A stretch of 64,000 nucleotides of DNA, taken from positions 188,853,333 through 188,917,332 of the forward strand of contig CM047805.1 in NCBI GenBank assembly GCA_026214975.1, in the 5' to 3' direction. The translations under genes and the position numbers were made by a program. The DNA is from Gentiana macrophylla (taxonomy: Eukaryota > Streptophyta > Magnoliopsida > Gentianales > Gentianaceae). Below the pieces are notes generated by a model. That model was not told the DNA's origin. It saw nothing but the letters and a program-made list of their open reading frames with translations, and ran no database searches. Shown in pieces: positions 51,487 through 62,672 of this stretch; positions within the stretch are counted from its first letter, which is position 1, and each line of letters opens with the position of its first letter.

Positions 51487-52008
51487 CGTTGGATAATTAT
51501 CTAAGGATAATAATCCAGCCGCCATTGCCACGTGATGGCTTGAGGTGCTGTGCTAATATCACATGAAAGGTAATGAGTAGAAATAGGAAGGCTTAGGGCG
51601 TCCACAATGGACACCCAATCCAACCCCTATAATTATCTATCAAGGGCCTTGAAGTCACAGTGGTGCTTGATACCACACCCGACTTCAAAAAATATGATAA
51701 ACCCACCTTGTAATATTAGGGGCTTGGTAGAGGCAAAAAGCTGCAAGTTGTTGTCAGGCTGGCGCTTCTCCCTTTATAAAGTTTTTTCAAGTTGCATATA
51801 ATAAGGATATAATAATAATAATAATAATAATATAATAATAATAATAAGAAAATGTTGTTTATTGGGGGTTGTATAGAGGTTGATTATTGGAGTGAAATAT
51901 TTTTTGGGTGGTGAAAAAGTGTAACTGAAACGGAAAACGATGTGTCTAGAGGGTGTAATTGGGGCAACGATTGGGGTTGCTCTTAGCTGTGGGTGTATAT
52001 ATAGAGTA
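51487..52008 (+). repeat. Possible U3 part of an LTR, split by a MITE
   Basis: GTTGGATAATTATCTAAGG at 51489 looks like a plant Copia LTR start with a changed first bases. After the Harbinger-like MITE, GGGTGTATATATAGAGTATG supplies a TATA box at 51993-52002. The sequence right of the nested Copia (56589-56729) would supply R and U5, ending ATAACA before a primer-binding-like site. The joined reading is an inference. Confidence 0.45.
51596..51982. mobile_element. PIF/Harbinger-like MITE
   Basis: The ends GGGCGTCCACAATGG and (inverted) GAGCAACCCCAATCG match at 10 of 15 positions and are flanked by TTA on both sides (51593-51595 and 51983-51985). 387 bp, AT-rich, with an AAT microsatellite at about 51815-51848. 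The (G/A)AGCAACCCCAAT-type end is common in plant MITEs. Confidence 0.6.
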
Positions 52009-52026
52009 TGGATTGTTAATTTGGTA

Positions 52027-54555
52027 ATAAATGGTGAATTGGTCCAAGGTCTTTCATAGCGAACTCCTTGCTTAATGTGGCAATGAAAACCTGCATTTGG
52101 TTAGTGTTGGATCCTGTAACAAGCATGTCATCAACGTAGAGGAGCAATAATAAAATAGACATTGGCATTTAAAATGAACAAGGAAGGATCACTTAGACTG
52201 CATAGGAAGCCATAAGAACGGAGAAAAGTGCTAAACCGATCAAACCAAGCTCTGGGAGCTTGTTTGAGGCCGTAGAGGGCCTTTTTGAGAAGACAGACAT
52301 GGGTAGGATAGGAGGGATCAATGTGGCCAGGGGGTTGTTCCATATAAATGACCTCAGACAGATTGTCATTTAAAAAGGCATTCTTAACATCTAATTGTGT
52401 GACTGGCCAGTTGAAGTGGAGGGCTAGGGTAAGAATAAGACGAATGGTGCCAGGTTTAATGACTGGGGAGTAAGTCTCTGTATAGTCTATGCTATCTTTT
52501 TGGTGAAAACCTTTGGCAACTAGCCTGCATTTCAATCTTTCAAGAGTGCCATTAGGGTGGAGTTTGGACTTAAAGACCCATTTGCACCCAATAACATTCA
52601 TAGAGGGGGATCTAGGCACTAAAGTCCAGGTGTGATTAGAGTGAAGGGCAGATAATTCTTCATTCATGGCTGCAAGCCAGCCTGGATGCTTGAGAGCACT
52701 TTTGACAGTCTTGGGAGGGGCAGGGATATCGGGATAAGTATAGGCAGTGAGGACATATTTGGGATTGGGTTTGGAATGGCCGGTTTTGGCCCTAGTTTGC
52801 ATTGGGTGAGAGACAGGAATGGTGGGGGCTGGTGGAGAGGGAGGGACAGGAGGTGTAGATGGTGGTGACTCAGAAATGAGGGATGTAGGGAGGTCCAGTT
52901 GAGTAGGAGGAGATTCTAAGTTGGAAGGTGCAGTGGGAGAGGCAAGATTGGGTAATTCAGGGGATGTTGTGTCTGATGGAGTAAGAGTGTCAGTTGATGG
53001 TGTAATAGGTGGTTCTTGACTGTTTGTTGGTGTGACAGTGAGAGATGAGGATGGTGGAGGGGGGGTAGAGAGAGGAGGTGAAGTGGAAGATGGTATAGAA
53101 CAAGATTGAGGAAACATAAGGGGTGCAGTGGAGGCAGTAGGTAGAGTGATCCAAGAATTAAGTAGGTCAGACACATAAGACTGAGTAGCAGACTTGTCCT
53201 TAGGAATAGCAAATTGATAAGGGAAGTCAGTTTCATCAAATATGACATGCCTTGAGAGAAAAAACGTCCTAGTGGGGGGATGGTAGCATTTGTACCCTTT
53301 GTATTGAGGGTGATAGCCTACAAAAACACAGAGAACAGTCTTAGTGTCAAATTTATTATGTTTAGTATCCCAGGTGTATGGATAACACTTGGAACCAAAC
53401 ACTTTGAGATGGTCATAGGACGGTTGGTGATTATGCAGTATGTAATAGGGAGAATCAGATCCTAGGGTTTGGGTAGGCAACCTGTTGATTATATGAACAG
53501 CAGTAGAGATGCTTCAAACCACAAAAAAGAGGAGTTTTACTGTGATACATCATAGTGAGACCCAATTCTCTAATGTGCCTGTGTCTTCTTTCTACATAAC
53601 CAGTTTGTTTTGGAGTGTGGGGGCAGGACAATTGATGCAAAATACCAGCATGAATCATGTGACTGATAAGGGGTGTGTTAACAAACTCACCACCCCCATC
53701 AGTGTGAAAAACTTTAATGGTTTTGTCAAATTGATTTTTGACATAACTTTCAAAAGCAACAAAAACTGAGAAAAAATCAGATTTTTTGCATAAGGGAAAT
53801 AACCAAATAAACTTGGAAAAATCATCCACAAAACTTGCATAGTACTTGTACTTATGAATAGAAAAAACTGGGGATGGTCCCCATAAGTCACAATGTATAA
53901 TATCAAAAGGAGATTTGCTAGTGTGAATATAGTGTGGGAAAGGTTGTTTACTCATTTTGCCAAGTTGACAGCTTTCACACACACTATTCACCTTTATTTT
54001 GCCTAAAACATTAATGTAGCCCTTATTTTGCAGAATGGAAATAACATTGAAATGAGAATGTCCAAGCCTTTGGTGCCACAAGTCTGCTGGGCCAGGTGTA
54101 TGGCTTGTGGCAGTGAGTGCTGTAGGGCCAGATGCTAGAGTATATAGGTCATCCTTGAGCCTCCATGTCTGTAGTGTTTGCCCTGTGTCCTTTTCCTTGA
54201 TACAGAAACCATTATGAGTGAAATTACAGGTAACATTATTTTGCTTAGTTAACTGGCTAACAGACATAAGGTTTTTTTTTATAGAGGGAACAAGCAATAT
54301 GTTATTAACAGTCAGATTATCAATGGCAGTGGCAGGTGACAGATCTCCAATTCCATGAATTGAAAGAGGTGATCCATCACCTATGTATACTGAATCAGAT
54401 CCTCTGTAGTTTTTTAGATTAGTAAGTATACCCGAGTCAGCTACTATGTGATTTGAGGCACCTGTGTCTAGAGTCCAATCACTTTCTACCAGACTATTGT
54501 CCAGAGTAAGAGCTGCCAATGATTGCATTTGACTCTTCCGATGATTGGGGGTCAC
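52027..54555 (-). pseudogene. Copia pol: protease, integrase, partial reverse transcriptase
   Basis: Protease active site WTLDTGASNHI. Integrase with LWHQRLGHSHFN and CESCQLGK zinc residues, then a core with CDLWGPSPV, HTDGGGEFVN and GYVERRHRHI. Further on, DHLKVFGSKCYPY. Reverse transcriptase shows CRLVAKGFHQ, QLDVKNAFLN, KALYGLKQAPRAWF, and YVDDML in another frame at about 52130. Frameshifts lie near 53.5 kb and 52.13 kb. Long frames are still open, so it is fairly young. Confidence 0.93.
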
Positions 54556-54559
54556 GGTG

Positions 54560-55647
54560 TGTTGCTAGACGCTATCCCGTGATCGTTAGGCATGAAGGGC
54601 ATTTTAAGTAATTTGCACTTTGTTGCCTACGCCAACATATTCGAAGCCTATCGGGTCACACACATAAGAACATCTAGCCGGATTAAAATGTGGTTATAGA
54701 TGATAACCAAATAAGGAAAGTTTATCTCGAGACTATAAAGGTTATAGTGGTAAATTAATATGGTGGTATTTATTTATTATGAATAAATTAAATACAAGAT
54801 ATTAATTATGATGATTAATTAAATATGTATATTGATACATATGAATTTCGAAATTAATGATATATGATATACATGGATTTTGCAAATTAATTAATCATAG
54901 TATTATATTATTAATTAAATATATATGTTCAAAATTTGTGTGTATGACACACATGAATTGGATCATAAAGTGGCGCATGCTTTTTTGTATTGGATACATT
55001 TGGTTTGTGCAATTTAATTAATAAGATTACCATAATATTAATATTAGATATTAATTGATTTTGAAAAATAGATTTATGGTAATAAGATAAATATTGTCAA
55101 TATTAGATATTGACAATATCTTGGAAATATTCAATATAAGATATTGACAATATCCTAGATTTATTTAATATGAGATATTGTAATAAATGAGATAAATCAA
55201 TCAAATATACTTTCCTTATTTTATTGGGAAAATGTTTTCTTCTCCTCCACACCTAAGTAGGGCGCCCAACCACTATAAATAGGAGGTGGGTGTCGAGCTT
55301 TTTGTACAACACAATTCCAAGAACTAATAGTTCTTGTGTAAAATAGAGCATCCTATAGAGAGTTGGAGAGAGGGAAAAAGGCCGGTCTAAAGAACCGGAG
55401 TTTTCCAATAAAGAATCCATGATGGGATTCCGTGGCGAGTCGTTCGTGTGGACTAGCGGTGAGGCCGAAACACTGGGCGGCTCTATGCGAACTACTCTCC
55501 TGGGACGGGTCAAAGCGTCGATCTTTTAGATCTACCAAGGTAACCACCGTCTACTAACTCGTTTGTTTATTGTTTAAACGAAGTCGATCCTGGTTAAAAG
55601 GAAATAAATTTTAAATTCCGCTGCGTTCCCGCGTATATTTCCTAACA
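54560..55647 (+). mobile_element. Solo LTR (Copia-like) inside the gag region
   Basis: 1,088 bp from TGTTGCTAGACGC to TTTCCTAACA, on the opposite strand to the host element. A TATA box (CTATAAATAGG) sits at about 55275. The 3' end, CCGCTGCGTTCC followed by TTTCCTAACA, is a very common Copia LTR end. No target duplication was found, and the second half of the host gag is missing across it, so insertion or recombination came with a deletion. Confidence 0.8.
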
Positions 55648-56184
55648 AGTAAACCTTCTCCCCATCTGGAATTGGTTTACCAATAGCAGACAAACTGTCA
55701 CTGATTTCCTTGAACATTTTGATGTGATCAGTGATAGTATGAGTATCCTCCTTCCTCGGATAGGTTAGTCATTGTTGCCTGAGATTGAATTCTCTTTCCT
55801 ATGAGTCCTGGGCATAGGCATCTTTGAGGCCTCCCAGACAAAGAAAAGCGCTTTTAGTCCAATCACAAGTCCTAATGATTCTTCAGAAAGGGATCCAATG
55901 ATCCAGCCTCTTAGTAATCGATCTGCTTTTGTCCATTTTGTGAATTCTGGATTAATGGTTAATGTGGTGGATGGTGGATCAGTAGATGATGATGGTGTTT
56001 GATACTGTGCAGGGGCAGAATTTGCTTCCAGAAGATGGTGCACCAGATCTTGGCTTTCAGCTAAGGAGAGAGCTTGTTCTCTCCACAATGGATAATTCTT
56101 TGAGTTGAGACGCAGGGTGATGAAGCTGCCTACGTTTAGTGATAATGTGGACATGGCTGAACTCACATCAATCTCTGATACCAT
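55648..56184 (-). pseudogene. Copia gag, N-terminal half
   Basis: The start codon is formed by the last LTR base plus TG of the primer-binding site, so the site itself encodes MVSE. Then LNSKNYPLWREQALSL and a UBN2-like gag core to about 55765. After a frameshift it continues to a DGEKVYL-type stretch at 55650, where the solo LTR cuts it off. Confidence 0.85.
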
Positions 56185-56588
56185 GTTAATTTGGTAATAA
56201 ATGGTAATGAGAAATATTTAATTGCCGTAAAATGCTTTGAGATAAATGACTGAATGTATTTCTTATTCCTTTTTAATGAAAATTGAATTACAATGGGACT
56301 CTATCTCTTAATTTATAGAAAAAGAGATTGATTTGAATACTAAATAAATCCTAACAAACAAACCAAAGAATAAGGTAAGTATTTAAACAGAAGTCGTAAA
56401 AAACTAATACTCAAATAATCAAGTTTATCCGATTGAAGGTAGGCTCAGAATGTCTCTTATCACATAACACGTCCAGGTGCGTCAACTCCTTATCACTCCA
56501 TGTAATTTAACCTTATAACTCCGCAGAATATTCGTAAATGCTTTGACTGTAGAATTATTTCGTTTGACTTGAAATAATATTGTTAACA
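56184..56588 (-). repeat. 5' LTR of the 52.0-56.6 kb Copia element
   Basis: 405 bp, TGTTAACAATATT to AAATTAACA in minus-strand reading, bounded by the TGGAT target duplication and the primer-binding site. Confidence 0.92.
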
Positions 56589-56750
56589 TGGATATCTAAT
56601 AAGAAATAAAGAAGATTAGCCATCACTCAACCTTTGAGTAATATGAAACAGTAGCATACAACATATGTATACTATTTTCTGTTTCTTTCTTTCGTCAACT
56701 GCATAATATATATATACATATATTCTATAACACGTTATCAGCACGAGTCT
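56589..56750 (+). promoter_or_regulatory. Putative LTR end and primer-binding site of the KAI2-carrying element
   Basis: AT-rich sequence ends TATTCTATAACA and is followed by CGTTATCAGCACGAG (56733-56747), a string often found just after the 5' LTR of some plant Copia elements. This is recalled pattern knowledge, not an alignment. Confidence 0.45.
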
Positions 56751-56899
56751 CTACCGATTGAGCTGTGCGATATAATCCTATCTATTCCAATAAGCTCTCG
56801 AATGTTTATCCTTATGTATCCATGGTGGTACTCATGTTGAATCACCAAACCAGTAGTACGGTCGAGATATCACGGAGAGAGAGAAAGTAGAAAAAAAAA

Positions 56900-57299
56900 A
56901 TGGGAATCGTAGAAGAAGCTTACAACCTCAGAATCCTTGGCTCTGGCGAGAAAACGATCATTCTCGCCACGGTGTAGGTACCGATCAGTCGGTATGGAAG
57001 CACCTAACTCCACACCTCGTTGATGAATACAAGGTTATCCTTTACGATAACATGGGTGCCGGACCAATTGATGGTGTTTTCCATGACCAACGAATCTGGA
57101 TTACTTCGATTTCGGAAGGTATTCAACACTTGAAGGATATGCTTATTATGATCTGCTAGCGATTATAGAGGAGCTTCAAGTTGATAATTATATTTATGTT
57201 GGACGTTTGGTGTCTTCCATGGCCGGTGCTGCTGCTTCCTTTTCCCGGCCGGAGCTTTTTCTAAGCTTATCTTTATCTCTGCTTCTCCAAGTTATTTTA
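56900..57299 (+). pseudogene. KAI2 (pseudogene): KAI2/D14-LIKE (karrikin receptor) fragment
   Basis: The alpha/beta-hydrolase receptor KAI2 senses karrikins and an unknown endogenous ligand. Here only the first ~130 residues are recognisable, in shifting frames: [20 protein letters not shown], then [52 protein letters not shown], and RPELF/SKLIFISASPSYF. The nucleophile motif GHSVSAM is changed to GRLVSSM, so the catalytic serine is lost. The homology stops at 57300. There is no intron or rest of the gene. It sits between the primer-binding-like site and the repeat array, hence a captured fragment within a retroelement leader. Confidence 0.85.
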
Positions 57300-57639
57300 T
57301 AACCTGATATTCTATTTATATTATCGGGTATTCTGGATTTCTATTATTTAATCATCAATCGATGATTATCTTTTATCGACGGTGATCGATTATTTGGATT
57401 TATATATTGGAATCCATCCTGATATTCTATGGATCTATCTTATACAATGATATATGGATATCTATTATTAAATTTAGCTTTGATCAATAATTTATAATGG
57501 TATCATATTCTATACATGAGGTAGACCATTGGAGGTAAAAGTTTATTTTATTCAATTTATGTATTATGATCAATATATCATACGGTGATATTATTATATA
57601 TTGTAATATATAAATTATTGGTAAAAACGATGATGCAAT

Positions 57640-58200
57640 ACCATTCCTCGGAGTGAATGTGTATAAACGGTTTAAATGCATCAAATTATATAGATCTGTT
57701 TCCAGAAGTGAACATGATTAAACTATATATTTAAGATGTGTCGGTTGACACAAACCCATTCCCAGAAGTGAATGAGACGAAATAAAATATTCAAGGTGTA
57801 TCGAATTATTCGAGTCCATTTCCAGAAGTGAATAAGACCACCTAATGAAATATATAAGTTACACCAAATTTTATAGGCTCATTTTCCCAGAAGTGAACGT
57901 GGTCAAATTATAATTATTAAAGAAACATCGAATTATATTGGCTCAATCCCGGAAGTGAATTTGAGTAAATATAATCTTTACAATGTATCAGGTTGTACAT
58001 GTCCATCCTCAGGAGTGGATGTGACTAAACTCGAAATTTATAATGTGTCCGTTCCTCGAAGTAAACGTGGACAGTTAAATATTCTAGATGTATTGTGTAT
58101 GTTCCTTGAAGTGAACATGACACAATCTAGATATTGTATACCGATATTTAAAGATGTATCGAATCACGTCGATCGGTTCTCATAGTGAATGTGACATAGA
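57640..58200. repeat. ~60-bp diverged tandem array with core CCAGAAGTGAA
   Basis: About ten units spaced 48-70 bp. The core CC(A/C)GAAGTGAA(T/C) recurs near 57646, 57701, 57760, 57820, 57887, 57948, 58007, 58055, 58103 and 58176. It is preceded by a TGTATCGAATTAT-like part and followed by GTGACTAAAT-like sequence. Isolated cores recur at about 58247, 58800 and 59053. Confidence 0.8.
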
Positions 58201-59500
58201 TAAGACTGTGATTTTAAAATCGTCAGAATAAATATCACCAGAAGTGAGTTGATGACGCTAAGGGAAAACGATACATCAGTAGAACCCGGTGTACTATGAG
58301 TTCGTTTTATATATTATATACATACATATATATATTTATTTATGCATTTATTTATTTATGTATTACTTTTGTATTGCTTAGATTGAGTCCTGAAGACTAA
58401 GTCTAATATAAAAGATCATTTTGTCTTGCAGACAACTTTGGTTAGAAGATTTGATCACCCGACTATGATCATTCATTTAAAGTATATATAGATGGACTTG
58501 GAGTTCATCAGAAGCACTTGTATGCTTATAAAAGTGAATCAGAAATTCACAAGAAATAAATACGGACTCGAAGTCCATATGAAATGGAATGATGTTCCAA
58601 TGAATGACCTGAAGTCTAAAGATAATAAAAATTCAGTAAGAACATCGTGACACTTCTTTAATCATCGTAAAAGGATTGTATTTATCGTTGCGATAATATG
58701 CTCCTGTAGTAGCAATATTGAAAGAAGTGGTTTATATTCAACAAGATGGTTATCATAGAATCATCATGAAACACGATCTATTTGGTTTAGACCATTCCCT
58801 GAAGTGAATGTCTCTAGATTCATGATATAAAAAAGGATCAAATAGTACTTTGATCAGTAGTAGTATATATTACTTGTGCATTTGTTTTCATAATAGGATA
58901 TAGATAGCATACGAGTAATAGTAATTTTACCTTTGTCATTTAATTTAGTTCATAAACGTGTATGCATTCATAGACAAACAATGGTCAAAACATCCCTGAT
59001 GGATATCACAAACGTTTGTCTCCTTGAAGGGGAAGAATTGTCCACCAGAAGTGGAACAAAACGATATTAAATTCTAGAAGAATAATGAAAATCGATTTTC
59101 ACGAAGTGGCATTGAAAAGCCACTGGTCGCATACTTGTCGTACGGCGAGATACCCGGATGAGAATAATGAAGCTTCAAAATTATAGTAAAGACAATGTCA
59201 TGACACAAATACTATATGTTACGGTCATCCTGAAGATGATCTAGATATGATAAATTTTGTTTTATCATTTTTCAAAGTCTCAAGTGCACTAAGTTGTGCG
59301 GATATCCCCTGATGTGGATATTAAATTGAGACATCGGAAGAATTAAAAAGATATAATGTTCCCCAATAGCCTTTTTTTGAAATTTATTTTGCCTATATGA
59401 TCTTTTATTATTTGGCTATTTAAAAAAAATGAAAAAGTCAAAAAAATTATTTTACCTCTTTTGTCCCTGTTGAACAATCCTCAAATCTCCCTCCCTTTTC
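58201..59500. other. Non-coding region, probably retroelement leader
   Basis: No coding frame is supported. Scattered GAAGTG motifs continue. A phrase around 59100 (CACGAAGTGGCATTGAAAAG) resembles leaders of plant Copia elements. No gag was found before the region ends. Confidence 0.4.
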
Positions 59501-59539
59501 AACATTCGAATTTTGAATATCAATTTCAATTTCCTCATC

Positions 59540-59700
59540 TTTCATAATCCCCTTTTATCTTCTTCTTCTTCTTCACTACTTCTTCTTTTCTTCTTCTTCT
59601 GCTCTTCTTCTTCATTCATTCCAAACTCGTTTTCTTCTTCTTCTTCGTCCTTCTTCTTCTTCCTTCTTTTTTTCTTCTTCTTCCTTCATTTTAAACTCGT
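59540..59700. repeat. (TTC)n-rich tract
   Basis: Imperfect TTC/CTT microsatellite of about 150 bp. Confidence 0.9.
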
Positions 59701-59763
59701 TTTCTTCATGCTCGAACGGGTGTTTGATAAGTGTTCCGGCGAGATCCAGTTGGGTGTTCAGGC

Positions 59764-60080
59764 GAGATTCCGTATTGGGTTCGAATGAGTGTGATTTGTG
59801 TTCGAGTGAGTGTGATTTTGGTTCGAATGAGTGTGATTAGAGTGTGATTTGTGTGTGAATGGATTTGATTCCGGCTCGAAGTCGTGTTCCGGCGGGATTC
59901 CGGCTTGGCTCCAGCGAGGAAGTTTGGGGGTTGAAGAAGATGGGTGTAACAAGTTCGAACGCGTGTAACAAGTTCGTGTAACAAGTTCAAACTCGAATGA
60001 GTGTGATTTTGGTTCGAATGGGTGATTTGGTTCGAATATGTGTGATTTGGGTGGGAATGAGTTTGATTTGGGTTCAAACT
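59764..60080. repeat. ~21-bp minisatellite
   Basis: Repeats of GGTTCGAATGAGTGTGATTTT and variants (TCGAATATGTGTGATTTGG), mixed with GTAACAAGTTC units. Open frames on both strands follow from the repeat and are not taken as genes. Confidence 0.8.
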
Positions 60081-60239
60081 CGTTTTCTACATGTTCAAAC
60101 TCATGTAACATGTTTAAATATGTTAAAGGGCATTTTGGGCAAGTTAGGAGAAGAAAAAAAAAATGAAAAAGACTATCTAAGCAACATTTGTTTTCTAAAA
60201 AATTATTTAACCAACAATTTTGGTCAACAAGACTAAATA

Positions 60240-61019
60240 GCCGTCGGCACCAGAAAATATCTTGTTTTCTTTTTAAAAATAATTTATAATTTCAATCAAT
60301 TTAAAAAATAAAATCCATTACAATGATAATATTATATTATTCGTTTAAAATGCGAATATAGTGTTTTCTAACTTCAAATATTTATTCAATCAGGATGAAT
60401 TCTCGTTAATAGCGTGGAATACATGGGATAAGTCCTTCTATCCAACGGCGGTGGTAGAAATTACGGAACACGAGTAAGGGATCGAAAGCGATAGATTGTA
60501 TTATAAGTTTATAAATATTAATTTTAAAAATTCAAGTATAAATACGTATCAATAGTCAATATTTTGAAAATTAGAAGATCGATTAGTAGATATTAATATA
60601 TACGAATTTTAAATGTTTTAAGAAAATACATATAGAAATTTTCTTGTAGGGTCACTTGACACGCCACACATGTAGTGCGTTTTCCAATTTTTTTTCTCTT
60701 GCATGCATGTTTTCATCTTTTTGTATTTGGAAAGGATTTGTAATTGGGATGTCTCGTCGTCCGATGTGATACCCGTAATTTCAAAATAATGCATAATTGT
60801 CATTACAGAAATTTATTATGTTTTATTATATTTCTTTACTGTTTATTATAGATTTGGGTGTTCGGATATTGCAGGGCATTTTTTAAAATTTGTCAAAGTC
60901 ACGTAACACTCCATTACCCAAACACGACCCTAACTGCTATCCTCATTTTCTTTCATCATTTGGGAAATCATAAAGAAAAAGGAAAAAGTAAGGAATAGAT
61001 AAAATAAGACATAAGAAGA
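60240..61019. other. Intergenic DNA
   Basis: AT-rich, with no gene or recognised repeat seen on either strand. Confidence 0.4.
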
Positions 61020-62063
61020 CACTACTATAAAATAGGATATAGGTCACACTTAAAATAACAATCACAGTTTCAACAAAACCAAGACAACGAAAATATATAT
61101 ATCACACTTACAACTTTCTATCACACTTATTGAAAAATTGAGATAAGTTATATTAATCAATCTCATTTTTAAAGTGTGACTTAATTGATATGATTTTTCT
61201 GTCACAGTTATTGGAAAACCGAGATAAATTATTTCAATCAGTCTCATTTTTAAATTGTGATTGAATTGATATGATATTTCTGTCACAGTTTCTAAAAAGC
61301 GAGATAAATTATATCAATCAATCTCACAAACAGTGACAGAATTAATATGATATTTTTGTCATAGTTATTCAAAAATGAGATAAATTATACCCGATCAATC
61401 ACACTTTTAATCTGGTGACTAAATTGGTGCGATATTTTTGTCACGCGGTTATTGAAAAAGTGAGATAAATTATATCAATTAATCTCGTTTTAAAATCATG
61501 ATGAATTAATGATATTTTTGTCACAACTATAGAAAAAAAGTGAGACAAATTATATCCACTAACAAGAAAAGAGACATAGATCACACTTATCTAAAGGTAA
61601 AGATCACACTTTTAAAAACCGAGACAAGTAAAATGTATATTTATCACACTTAATTTTTTTATCACGGTTATTAGGTGTGAAAAAAAAAATTATCACACTT
61701 TTTGAGGTGTGATTGAAATAATAATAGATCTCGCTTTTAAGTGTGATAACAACTACTAAAATAGATCACGCTTTTAAATGTCTTTGAAATTATAATCGAT
61801 CTCGGTTTTTAAGTGTGATAACAACTATAATAGATCACGATTTTTAAGTGTGATAACAACTAAAATAAATCACAGTTTTTAAATGTGTTGAACTATAATA
61901 GATCTCGGTTTTTAAGTGTGATAACAACTAAAATAGATCACAGTTTTTATTATCACGGTTTTTAAGAAAACCGAGACAAGAACATTAATCAATCACGGTT
62001 TTTAACTGTGATTAAAATAATATGATATTTTAGATTAGTGTGGCCGAAAATGATAATAATGTA

Positions 62064-62135
62064 GGCATCGGCCCAGTGGTAATTAGTGTGGTTCTTTAAT
62101 CCAGAGTATCCGGGTTCGAGTCCCAGTGGCAACAA
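62064..62135 (+). other. tRNA-like module, copy 1
   Basis: A perfect B-box-like GGTTCGAGTCC (62113-62123) is preceded at tRNA-like spacing by an A-box-like GGCCCAGTGGTAATTAGTG. A T-arm-like CCGGG-TTCGAGT-CCCAG can be drawn. A full cloverleaf cannot, so it is tRNA-derived at most. Confidence 0.55.
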
Positions 62136-62601
62136 AAAATATGTGTGCGTTTATTTTGTTTTCGAAAAAAAAGAATGATCACACTTTTTAGGTGTGATTG
62201 AAATTATAATATATCTCGGTTTTAAGTGTGATAACAACTACTAAAATAGATCACGCTTTTAAATGTGTTGAAATTATAATAAATCACACTTTTTTAGGTG
62301 TGATTGAAATTATAATATATCTCGGTTTTTAAGTGTGATAACAACTACTAAAATAGATCACAGTTTTTAAATGTGTTGAGATTTTAATAGATCTCGGTTT
62401 TTAAGAATGATAACAACTATAATAGATCACGGTTTTTAAGTGTGATAACAACTAAAATATATCATAATTTTTATTATCACGGTTTCTAGAAAAAGTGAGA
62501 CAAAAACATCAATTAATCACAGTTTTTGACTGTGATTAAAATAGTATGGTATTTTATAATGAGATCTTAGTTAAGTGTGGTCGAAAATTAGAAGAAAGAA
62601 A

Positions 62602-62672
62602 GCATCGGCCTCCTGGTAAATAGTGTGGCTCGTTAATCCAGAGTATCCGGGTTCGAATCCCGACAAAGACAA
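62602..62672 (+). other. tRNA-like module, copy 2
   Basis: Second copy 537 bp downstream, with GGTTCGAATCC at 62650-62660 and the preceding GTGTGGCTCGTTAATCCAGA shared with copy 1. The A-box part is more diverged. Confidence 0.55.

Larger units (their letters stand above)
52014..56588 (-). mobile_element. Ty1/Copia element lacking its 3' end
   Basis: Flanked by TGGAT at 52009-52013 and 56589-56593, a 5-bp target duplication. Minus-strand element. The 5' LTR (56184-56588, 405 bp) runs from TGTTAACA to TTAACA and is followed at once by the tRNA-iMet primer-binding site TGGTATCAG (56175-56183). At the other side, reverse transcriptase breaks off shortly after the YVDDMLVTG motif and joins directly to the last 22 bp of the LTR. 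RNase H, the purine tract and almost all of the 3' LTR are therefore missing. A solo LTR interrupts gag. Confidence 0.95.

Noticed and set aside
56900..57299. Functional KAI2 gene
   Set aside because: Frames are broken, the catalytic serine motif is altered and the second half of the gene is absent.
59706..60111. Minus-strand open frames rich in Asn, His, Thr and Ser
   Set aside because: They are products of the ~21-bp minisatellite, with no recognisable domain.
62064..62672. True tRNA genes inside the CACTA element
   Set aside because: Acceptor and anticodon stems do not form; only the internal promoter-like boxes and a T-arm-like hairpin are present.
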